The notes beneath the pieces are model-generated. The model worked only from the letters and a program-made list of their open reading frames with translations. It did not search any database and was not told where the DNA came from. A stretch of 10,037 nt of DNA from Microcaldota archaeon (GTDB taxonomy: Archaea; Micrarchaeota; Micrarchaeia; Burarchaeales; Burarchaeaceae), in contig QMVF01000017.1 in assembly GCA_003660965.1 (NCBI GenBank), positions 1-10,037 on the forward strand. The letters run 5' to 3'. Position numbers and translations under genes: made by a program. Of this stretch, positions 1-4,704 are shown piece after piece. Within the stretch, counting starts at the first letter, position 1, and each line of letters opens with the position of its first letter.

Positions 1-133
1 GTGGAAGCTGAACCTTGACAGGTACTGGCGGCTCATTTACACCTTGCAAGGCGACACTGTAAGGCTCTTCTGCATTGTCTTGGAAGTGCTGGGCCACAAG
101 AAATACGACAGGAAGTTTGGGTATCGTGCTTAG
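1..133 (+). CDS. C-terminal end of a RelE/ParE-like toxin-family protein (5' truncated)
   Basis: An open frame enters from the left edge (frame starting at base 2) and ends at TAG 131-133, leaving 43 codons. The tail contains YWRLIYTLQGD, then a hydrophobic strand ending in EVLGHKKYDRKFGYRA. This strand / LGHKKYDRKFGY arrangement resembles the C-terminal beta-sheet and terminal Tyr/Arg-rich tail of RelE/ParE-superfamily mRNA interferases, which cleave ribosome-bound mRNA; that is family knowledge applied to a short fragment. The antitoxin and N-terminus would lie outside the window. It could instead be an unrelated small basic protein, so the function is tentative; that it is coding is more likely than not. 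Confidence 0.5.
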   Translation, partial: WKLNLDRYWRLIYTLQGDTVRLFCIVLEVLGHKKYDRKFGYRA

Positions 134-353
134 AGCGGTCAGTGGAAGGCAACCCGCCGACAGCGTCCTTTATGCTTTTCTGGTGCCTGTGCACCTCAAA
201 CCCGCTCATGCTATTCCTCCCTCTTTCCGCAAGCGGAAAGGGGCCCCTTTCTCGGAGCACCGAGAAAGAGGGTCGCGAGGAGGGTGCTTATCGGGTTTGG
301 TGCCGAATTAGGCACATTCGTGCCTATCGGTGCGCTTTGAGTCCAGGTATAAG
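134..353. other. Gene-free interval with strong hairpins
   Basis: No convincing protein or RNA gene was found between the toxin-like tail and the 3' end of tRNA-Glu. The stretch holds two back-to-back GC-rich hairpins (219-243 and 243-272) and a third hairpin at 303-330. In the third, TAGGCAC pairs with GTGCCTA around ATTC, and CCGA pairs with TCGG outside. Open frames here overlap on several strands and have no ribosome-binding site or recognisable composition. No TTCRA T-loop motif is present, so a third tRNA is unlikely. The hairpins resemble those inside the neighbouring tRNA introns, so part of this interval may be decayed intron-like sequence. Confidence 0.5.
219..272. repeat. Tandem hairpin pair with GAAAG/CTTTC stems
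   Basis: Hairpin one pairs CTTTCCGC (223-230) with GCGGAAAG (233-240) and extends through flanking CC/GG pairs. Hairpin two pairs TTTCTCGG with CCGAGAAA around AGCA and extends through CCC/GGG. The outer arms CCCTCTTTC and GAAAGAGGG can also pair with each other, so two alternative folds exist. No T-tract follows, so an ordinary terminator is not supported. The style matches hairpins in the tRNA introns (for example CTTTCGC/GCGAAAG at 790-806). Confidence 0.6.
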
Positions 354-367
354 TGCTCCGTCCGGGA

Positions 368-412
368 TTTTCACGTTTCTTTCCGTAAACGCTTTCTTTT
401 CGAAAGAAAGGG
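368..412 (-). other. tRNA-Glu T-loop intron (position 59/60), 45 nt
   Basis: The T loop is split after A59 (413) and resumes at T60 (367). A BHB is visible: exon bases TTCA (54-57) pair with intron TGAA (373-370), flanked by three-base bulges AAC and AAT and by the T stem outside. An inner helix pairs TTTCTTTC with GAAAGAAA (409-402 with 383-376). Short C runs at both ends make the exact cut ambiguous by a few bases, but the length stays 45 nt. The intron carries the TTTCCGTAAACGCTTT motif (380-395, plus-strand reading) shared with tRNA-Val introns. Confidence 0.8.
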
Positions 413-433
413 TTTGAACCCGGGTTTCCGCCT

Positions 434-481
434 ATCTTCGGTTTCTTTTCCCAGGGCTTTTCTTTCCCAAAGAAAAGGCCT
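434..481 (-). other. tRNA-Glu anticodon-loop intron (position 37/38), 48 nt
   Basis: Cutting between G37 (482) and A481, and between T434 and A38 (433), restores a perfect CCGCC/GGCGG anticodon stem. This is the canonical archaeal intron site. The three-base bulges are CGA and ATA, each cut after its second base. The four-base helix between them is imperfect, so the site is a relaxed BHB. Inside, CTTTTCTTT (457-465) pairs with AAAGAAAAG (469-477) around a three-base loop, forming a 9-bp hairpin. Confidence 0.8.
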
Positions 482-521
482 CGAGAGGGCGGTGTCCTTG
501 ACCGGACTAGACTAACGGAGC

Positions 522-544
522 GAAAGAAACCTACGGTTTCTTTC
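522..544. repeat. Perfect hairpin abutting the 5' end of tRNA-Glu
   Basis: GAAAGAAACC (522-531) pairs perfectly with GGTTTCTTTC (535-544) around a three-base loop. The inner edge touches the first base of tRNA-Glu with no spacer. In transcript orientation its core AAACCGTAGGTTT resembles the palindrome that abuts tRNA-Val (915-936). It could be a leader RNA hairpin or a DNA-level operator. Confidence 0.8.
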
Positions 545-590
545 AGACTTCCCTTTTAATTGCATTCGCGAGCTTGCGAGCGCAAGTTAT

Positions 591-622
591 GGGGTTTAGA
601 AAGGGGCATTAGCCCCTTCTAG
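591..622. repeat. GGGTTTAGAAAGGG hairpin element, copy 1 (behind tRNA-Val)
   Basis: Plus-strand GGGTTTAGAAAGGG (592-605) and CCCTTCTA (614-621) form a hairpin with a GGGGC/GCCCC core and a single bulged A. The same 14-mer, the same 8-mer and the same bulge recur at 654-693 inside the tRNA-Val T-loop intron. On the transcript strand it starts right after the tRNA-Val discriminator base (623). The rest of the 522-622 spacer holds the 522-544 hairpin, a CTTGCGAGCGCAAG inverted repeat near 573-586, and a TATA-like ATTAAAAG. Confidence 0.75.
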
Positions 623-636
623 TGGGCCCGCCCGGG

Positions 637-692
637 TTTTCGGAAAACCACAAGGGTTTAGAAAGGGAGGCGGCTTGCCGTGCCTCCCTTCT
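637..692 (-). other. tRNA-Val T-loop intron (position 59/60), 56 nt
   Basis: The T loop breaks after T59 (693) and resumes at C60 (636). The junction forms a textbook BHB: exon TTCG (54-57) pairs with intron CGAA, with three-base bulges ATA and AAC each cut after the second base. The T stem closes the outside and GAAGG/TTTTC the inside. The intron body is a hairpin with a GGGAGGC/GCCTCCC stem (copy 2 of the GGGTTTAGAAAGGG element, 654-693) plus a small AAACC/GGTTT hairpin. Confidence 0.85.
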
Positions 693-693
693 A
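654..693. repeat. GGGTTTAGAAAGGG hairpin element, copy 2 (inside the T-loop intron)
   Basis: Plus-strand GGGTTTAGAAAGGG at 654-667 and CCCTTCTA at 686-693 are identical to the arms of copy 1 at 591-622. The two differ in the stem-tip sequence. Here the stem is longer (GGGAGGC/GCCTCCC) and keeps the same unpaired A. Confidence 0.75.
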
Positions 694-714
694 TCGAACC
701 GGAGATCTTCGCTG

Positions 715-824
715 CTCTCCCTCTTTTCCGCAGCTTTTTCGTCAACGTTTTTGCGCCCGACGGCGATTCCGTGATGCGGAATTGCGCCCCTTTCGCGTAG
801 CGAAAGCGGGAGGCGGAAAAAGGT
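715..824 (-). other. tRNA-Val anticodon-loop intron (position 37/38), 110 nt
   Basis: The cuts fall after A37 (825) and before C38 (714), which restores the perfect TCGCT/AGCGA anticodon stem. In the precursor, GCTCTC pairs with GAGAGC next to an unpaired ACAA that contains the cut. The next helix pairs CCTTTTTCCGC with a GCGGAAAAGAGG run (one bulged A). Internal hairpins are CTTTCGC/GCGAAAG (790-806) and ATTCCG/CGGAAT (766-782). It carries a variant of the shared CGTCAACG motif (735-755). At 110 nt it is long for an archaeal tRNA intron but too short to encode a homing endonuclease. Confidence 0.82.
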
Positions 825-845
825 TGTGAGAGCGACGTCTTACCA

Positions 846-899
846 TTGTCGAACCCTTTTCCGTCAACGCTTTTGCGAGCGCAGCGAGGAAAAGGGTTG
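846..899 (-). other. tRNA-Val D-loop intron (after position 15/16), 54 nt
   Basis: The D loop is split between G15 (900) and T16 (845). Exon GTCG (905-902) pairs with intron CGAC (851-848), with three-base bulges AGC and AAT at the cuts. An 11-bp perfect stem follows inside: AACCCTTTTCC (898-888) with GGAAAAGGGTT (862-852). The exon strand GTC is the same one that later pairs with GAC in the mature D stem, so the arm must refold after splicing. The exact cut may slip by one base. D-loop introns are uncommon among archaeal tRNAs. Confidence 0.8.
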
Positions 900-914
900 C
901 TCGACTACAGGCCC

Positions 915-936
915 AATAAGAACCTAGGTTCTTATT
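915..936. repeat. 22-bp perfect palindrome abutting the 5' end of tRNA-Val
   Basis: AATAAGAACCT is followed directly by its reverse complement AGGTTCTTATT, ending one base before the first base of tRNA-Val (914). Its core resembles the 522-544 hairpin that abuts tRNA-Glu. If transcription starts about 26 bases from the TATA at 953-960, the start would fall inside the palindrome, so it may act as DNA (operator or initiator) rather than as an RNA hairpin. Confidence 0.85.
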
Positions 937-952
937 ATCTCCTAAGAGTTCC

Positions 953-960
953 TTTATAAA
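953..960 (-). promoter_or_regulatory. TATA box, probably for the tRNA-Val/tRNA-Glu transcript
   Basis: TTTATAAA is a self-complementary archaeal TATA-like octamer about 42 bases upstream of the tRNA-Val 5' end. It would place the transcript start near base 930. It could also serve alaS in the other direction. Confidence 0.5.
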
Positions 961-971
961 ACGCTTAAATC

Positions 972-979
972 TTTAATAC
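972..979 (+). promoter_or_regulatory. TATA-like element for alaS
   Basis: TTTAATAC is centred about 27 bases before the alaS ATG. This spacing predicts a leaderless transcript and fits the absence of a good Shine-Dalgarno sequence before the start (only GTGAG very close to the ATG). Confidence 0.4.
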
Positions 980-1002
980 CTAATACTCGCACACGTGAGC
1001 AT

Positions 1003-3681
1003 ATGGCGCTTACAAAAGATTCATTAAAGGCCGAGTTCGGCAAGAACTATGCGAAGCACTACGAGGTAGAGCTTTTCAAAAAGCACGGCTTCAAGAGGAG
1101 GAAATGCCCGAAGTGCGGCCGCGCATTCTGGAGCATCTCAAAAGAACTATGTGGCGACAGCTCATGCGAGCCCTATTCATTCTTCAAAAAGGGAAAGCGG
1201 GCTGATTACATAGATGTTTGGAAGAAGTTCGACGGCTATTTCAAGAAGAACGGACATGCCTCAGTTCCTCGCTATCCAACTATTTGCAGGTGGAGGGATG
1301 ACCTGCACTTCACAATTGCCTCCATAGTGGATTTCATGAGATTGGAAGGGGGCAAGGTGGTTTTCGAACATCCGAATACCTCTCTCGTGGTACCTCAGAT
1401 GTGTTTACGCTTCAACGACCTTCCAAACGTAGGTGTTACTGGGAGGCACTTCTCATGCTTCATGATGGCAGGCCAGCACTCCTTCAACTATCCAAAGGCA
1501 AAGGGCTCTTACTGGAAGGAGAGGTGTTTGGAGCTGAACTTCGGCTATTTGACTGAAGTGCTTGGCATAAAGCCTGAGAAGTTGACTTACTTGGAGGATA
1601 TTTGGGCAATGCCTGATTTGAGTTCCTTCGGGCCGTGCGTTGAAACATTTGCAGATGGAATTGAACTTGTTAATTCAGTATTCATGCAGTTCACCAAGAA
1701 AGGTGAATCTTACAAGGAGCTTGATATGAAAGTAATTGATGTAGGCTGGGGCTTTGAAAGGCTGGTTTGGTATGCAAGCGGTACTCCAACTGCCTACGAC
1801 TGCTGCTTTGGCCCGGTGCGGGACGAGCTGCTCAAGCTTTCGGATATAGAGTATGATGACGAGCTGTTCAGAAGGCTCGCACCCCTGAGCGGAGAGATTG
1901 ATTTGGAGCAGCATTCGAATGTGGATGCGGTTATGAGGGGGCTTGCCCAAAAGGTTGGAGTAGGCAGGGATGAGTTGCAGGAAAAAATTGCGCCCCTGCA
2001 GGCACTTTATGCTGTCATGGATCACTCGCGCGCGCTTGCATTCACAATTGCTGATGGAGGCCTGCCTAGCAATGTGGGGGGCGGCTATAATTTGAGGGTG
2101 ATTTTGAGAAGAGCGCTTGCATTTATGCAGGAGCACAAGCTTAACTTCTCTCTGGCAGATGCTGTAAAGATGCACTGCACCTATTTACAGCCGCTTTTCC
2201 CAGAGCTTTTGAAGAATTATGAGGATGTTGCACGCGTGATTGAGGTTGAGGAAAAGCATTATAGAGCGGCTGTGGAGCGCTCGCGGAGGATAGTTGTGGA
2301 TGCGGTGAAGGGAAAGAAGAAGCTTGATGAAAATGCTTTGTTCACGCTTTACGAATCCCACGGCATAACCCCTGAATTGATAGGCGAGGTTGCCAAGGCT
2401 GAGAATGCAAAAATCAACCTTCCTTCAGACTTCTACAAGAAGCTTACTGAAAAGCACACTTATGCTGAAAAGGGCGATGAGGGAAAGTCCGGTGGAGGTT
2501 ATGATGTAAAGGGGCTGAAACCCACCAAACTGCTATGCTATGAAAAGAGCAATCCGCTTAAGGCCCAGGCAAAAATTCTGAAGGTTTACAAGGATGCAGT
2601 TGTGCTGGAGCAGACTCCCTTCTACCCCGAGGGGGGCGGGCAGGAGTCTGATACCGGAAAGCTTGTTGCAAATGGAAAACAGTATGCCGTGCTTAATGTT
2701 CAAAAATTTGAAGGGGTTGCAGTTCATAAGCTGGATGATGTTAAGGGCTTGAAAAAGGGAATGAAGGTTGAATGCATTGTTGATGAAGCAAGAAGAATGG
2801 CTCTTACAAGGCATCATACTGCAACTCATGTGGTTGGAGGTGCTGCGCGCAGGGTGCTGGGCAACCATGTCTGGCAGGCAGGCGCTCACAAGGGGGAAAG
2901 GTATGCTACGCTTGATATTACTCACTATGAAAAAATAACGCCTGAACAGCTTGCTGAAATTGAAAGAGCTGCAAATGAAATAGTTATGAGAGGAGGGAGG
3001 GTTGAAAAGAAGTTTGAAGAGCGCGGGGAGGCTGAAAAGAAGCATGGCTTCACCCTTTACCAGGGAGGTGGCTCACCGGGGAAGAGCGTACGCGTTGTGA
3101 ATATAGAGGGAGTTGATACGCAGGCTTGTGCCGGTACGCACGTAGATGATGTGCGCGAGATTGGAGTTATAAAAATCATGGGCGAGGAGCGGATTCAGGA
3201 CGGGGTGAGCAGATTGCGGTATGCTGCAGGCCCAGCTGCCCTTGATTACCTATCACAGCGCGATGAGCTTTTGCAAAAGGCTAGTGAGAAGCTGCATGTA
3301 ACTCCTGAACAGCTTCCAAAAACTGTGGATCGCTTCTTCAATGAATGGAAGGAGAGGGGGAAGCAGGTTGAAAGCCTGAGTACACAGATGGTTGAGCAGG
3401 AGATTGAGAGGCTTAAGCATGAGAAGGGAGAGGTGGTGCGCGCAGTTGTGGATGCAGAGCCGAGCATACTTGCAAAGGCTGCATCTGAAATTGCAAGCGT
3501 AAAGAAGGCTGCGGTTTTAGTGAATAAGCAGCTCAATGTGGCTTGCGCTGTAAAGAAGGGAAGCGGCTATGAGGCTGAGAAGCTGCTCAAAGAGCTTACG
3601 GCAAAATACGGGGGTAAGGGAGGAGGAAAGGGTAATTTGGCTATGGGCAAGCTCGATAGGATGCCCGAGTTTAATGCTTAA
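1003..3681 (+). CDS. alaS: Alanyl-tRNA synthetase, archaeal type (full length, 892 aa)
   Basis: This cytoplasmic enzyme attaches alanine to tRNA-Ala and hydrolyses mischarged Ser/Gly-tRNA. The N-terminus carries the archaeal zinc module with C35, C38, C50 and C55. The class II catalytic core follows (FTIASIVDFMR; FNDLPNVGVTGRHFSCF; motif 3 around NVGGGYNLRVILRRAL). The editing domain has HTATH (H605, H609) and CAGTH (C709, H713), the four zinc/catalytic ligands shared with AlaX proteins. The C-terminus ends in a DHHA1-type glycine-rich motif GGKGGGKGNLAMG. Length and domain order match archaeal AlaRS, and no key motif is missing. The ATG at 1003 is chosen because homology begins at once and the TATA spacing suggests a leaderless start. 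gap follows after 16 bases, which suggests an operon. Confidence 0.97.
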   Translation: MALTKDSLKAEFGKNYAKHYEVELFKKHGFKRRKCPKCGRAFWSISKELCGDSSCEPYSFFKKGKRADYIDVWKKFDGYFKKNGHASVPRYPTICRWRDDLHFTIASIVDFMRLEGGKVVFEHPNTSLVVPQMCLRFNDLPNVGVTGRHFSCFMMAGQHSFNYPKAKGSYWKERCLELNFGYLTEVLGIKPEKLTYLEDIWAMPDLSSFGPCVETFADGIELVNSVFMQFTKKGESYKELDMKVIDVGWGFERLVWYASGTPTAYDCCFGPVRDELLKLSDIEYDDELFRRLAPLSGEIDLEQHSNVDAVMRGLAQKVGVGRDELQEKIAPLQALYAVMDHSRALAFTIADGGLPSNVGGGYNLRVILRRALAFMQEHKLNFSLADAVKMHCTYLQPLFPELLKNYEDVARVIEVEEKHYRAAVERSRRIVVDAVKGKKKLDENALFTLYESHGITPELIGEVAKAENAKINLPSDFYKKLTEKHTYAEKGDEGKSGGGYDVKGLKPTKLLCYEKSNPLKAQAKILKVYKDAVVLEQTPFYPEGGGQESDTGKLVANGKQYAVLNVQKFEGVAVHKLDDVKGLKKGMKVECIVDEARRMALTRHHTATHVVGGAARRVLGNHVWQAGAHKGERYATLDITHYEKITPEQLAEIERAANEIVMRGGRVEKKFEERGEAEKKHGFTLYQGGGSPGKSVRVVNIEGVDTQACAGTHVDDVREIGVIKIMGEERIQDGVSRLRYAAGPAALDYLSQRDELLQKASEKLHVTPEQLPKTVDRFFNEWKERGKQVESLSTQMVEQEIERLKHEKGEVVRAVVDAEPSILAKAASEIASVKKAAVLVNKQLNVACAVKKGSGYEAEKLLKELTAKYGGKGGGKGNLAMGKLDRMPEFNA

Positions 3682-3685
3682 AACG

Positions 3686-3693
3686 GGAGGTGA
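3686..3693 (+). promoter_or_regulatory. Ribosome-binding site of gap
   Basis: GGAGGTGA sits four bases before ATG 3698 and decides that start over an upstream in-frame ATG at 3569, which lies inside alaS. Its strength indicates internal translation initiation on an alaS-gap message. Confidence 0.8.
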
Positions 3694-3697
3694 AATT

Positions 3698-4699
3698 ATG
3701 GTAAAGGTTGCAATTAATGGATTTGGAAGAATTGGTAGGCTTGTGTTGAGAGCAGCAATTGTGCAGGGTGTTTTTGGAAAGGGGTTTGATGTAGTTGCCA
3801 TAAACAGCGGGGGAGATTTGAAAACTGATGCTCATCTTTTGAAGTACGATTCAGTTCACGGCATTCTTCCTAATAAGATTGAGGCTAGAAACGGGGAGAT
3901 GATTATAGATGAGAAGAGGGTGAAGTTCGTAAGCGACAGAAACCCTGAAAATCTACCATGGAAGGAGCTTGGAGTTGAGGTGGTTATGGAGTGCACGGGC
4001 GCATTCAGAACTAGGGAGGGCTCTTCCAAGCATCTGAAGGCAGGCGCTAAGAAGGTTGTAATAAGTGCGCCTGCAAAAAGCTCTGATGTGCCTACAGTGG
4101 TGCTTGGCGTGAATGAGGCGCCTGATGCAAATGTAATTTCAATGGCTTCCTGCACCACCAACTGCCTTGCACCCATGGCTCTTGTACTTAACAAGAATTT
4201 CAAAATCAAGCGCGGCTTCATAACCACTGTGCATGCCTATACCAATGATCAAATGATTCTAGATCATTCTCACAAGGATTTGAGGCGAGCACGAGCTGCA
4301 GCAATGTCGATAATCCCGACAACTACTGGCGCAGCGAGCGCCATAGGCCTCGTGATTCCAGAGCTCAAGGGCAAGCTTGATGGTTTGGCAATGCGCGTAC
4401 CAGTGCCCGACGGCTCGCTCACGGACTTGGTCGTCGAGCTAGAGAAGGAAGTCGCTGCGGAGGAAATCAATTCGGCAATGAAGAAGGCTGCGCAGGGCGA
4501 GCTCAAAGGGATTATGGAATACTCCGAACTGCCACTGGTTTCGAGCGACGTAGTGGGCAATGCGCATTCCTGCATATTCGACTCCCTTTCAACCAGGGTG
4601 CTGGGCGGAAAAAATGGCAACTTCGTGAAGGTGCTGGGCTGGTATGACAATGAGTGGGGCTTCTCGAACAGAATGGTGGAGCTTGCGCTTAAGTATTAG
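3698..4699 (+). CDS. gap: Type I glyceraldehyde-3-phosphate dehydrogenase (phosphorylating), 333 aa
   Basis: This is a cytoplasmic glycolytic/gluconeogenic enzyme interconverting glyceraldehyde-3-phosphate and 1,3-bisphosphoglycerate with NAD(P). The Rossmann fingerprint INGFGRIGR is at residues 6-14, the catalytic SCTTNC with C152, the general base H179 in TTVHAYTNDQ, the phosphate-site PTTTGAA, and the C-terminal WYDNEWGFSNRM. This is the bacterial/eukaryotic GapA family, not the archaeal type II enzyme or ferredoxin-dependent GAPOR. Residues 36-39 read NSGG where NAD-dependent enzymes usually have N-D: the acidic residue that binds the adenosine ribose is Ser37, which hints at NADP use (inference). 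The start follows the strong ribosome-binding site at 3686-3693. pgk, the next enzyme of the pathway, is in the same window but on the opposite strand, not in this operon. Confidence 0.95.
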   Translation: MVKVAINGFGRIGRLVLRAAIVQGVFGKGFDVVAINSGGDLKTDAHLLKYDSVHGILPNKIEARNGEMIIDEKRVKFVSDRNPENLPWKELGVEVVMECTGAFRTREGSSKHLKAGAKKVVISAPAKSSDVPTVVLGVNEAPDANVISMASCTTNCLAPMALVLNKNFKIKRGFITTVHAYTNDQMILDHSHKDLRRARAAAMSIIPTTTGAASAIGLVIPELKGKLDGLAMRVPVPDGSLTDLVVELEKEVAAEEINSAMKKAAQGELKGIMEYSELPLVSSDVVGNAHSCIFDSLSTRVLGGKNGNFVKVLGWYDNEWGFSNRMVELALKY

Positions 4700-4704
4700 T
4701 GCAA

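Larger units (their letters stand above)
354..521 (-). tRNA. tRNA-Glu(CTC) with two introns
   Basis: Read on the minus strand, removing two introns (434-481 and 368-412) leaves a 75-nt cloverleaf. The acceptor stem GCTCCGT pairs perfectly with ACGGAGC (521-515 with 361-355), and the discriminator A is at 354. The D arm has GTC/GAC and the conserved GG. Anticodon stem CCGCC/GGCGG surrounds a loop with anticodon CTC (bases 485-483). The T stem CCGGG/CCCGG surrounds a TTCAAA-type loop. The G15 and C48 expected for the Levitt pair are present. Anticodon CTC and the 5' GCTCCG are typical of archaeal glutamate tRNA. CCA is not encoded. It lies 101 nt downstream of tRNA-Val on the same strand and is probably co-transcribed, although a weak TATA-like ATTAAAAG lies upstream. 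It supplies the GAG-decoding tRNA. Confidence 0.88.
623..914 (-). tRNA. tRNA-Val(CAC) with three introns
   Basis: On the minus strand, removing introns at 846-899, 715-824 and 637-692 leaves a 72-nt tRNA. The acceptor stem pairs GGGCCTG (914-908) with CGGGCCC (630-624), with one G.T or mismatch allowance near its base, and the discriminator A is at 623. The D arm has GTC/GAC with A14, G15 and GG18-19. Anticodon stem TCGCT/AGCGA is perfect, with anticodon CAC at 828-826. The variable loop is AGATC (G15/C48 present). T stem TCCGG/CCGGG surrounds loop TTCGATC. Anticodon CAC and the overall sequence fit archaeal valine tRNA decoding GUG. CCA is not encoded. Introns make up 220 of 292 nt. A TTTATAAA box (953-960) lies upstream. 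Confidence 0.87.

Noticed and set aside
132..208. Possible third tRNA of about 75 nt with GAGCGG/CCGCTC ends
   Set aside because: Only the ends pair; there is no TTCRANY T loop, no GG-containing D loop and no anticodon stem, with or without introns.
219..272. Intrinsic terminator
   Set aside because: The hairpins are strong but no T-rich tract follows on either strand, and archaeal termination relies mainly on T-tracts.
134..353. C/D-box or H/ACA guide RNA
   Set aside because: No RTGATGA box with a matching CTGA set was found on either strand, and no hairpin followed by ACA at the right distance.
33..515. Several overlapping open frames on both strands at the left end
   Set aside because: They cross the tRNA gene and hairpins, overlap each other, lack ribosome-binding sites and show no recognisable protein sequence. 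The real coding frame at the edge is the one ending at 133.
219..693. CRISPR array or transposon terminal repeats
   Set aside because: The repeated elements are few, of unequal spacing and within tRNA introns or spacers. There are no regular spacers, no transposase and no target-site duplications.
354..914. Split or trans-spliced tRNA halves
   Set aside because: Both tRNAs have all their pieces in order on one strand with cis BHB junctions, so splitting in trans is not needed.
3569..3697. N-terminal extension of GAPDH by 43 codons
   Set aside because: It lies inside alaS and its residues do not resemble GAPDH. A strong ribosome-binding site precedes ATG 3698, where homology starts.
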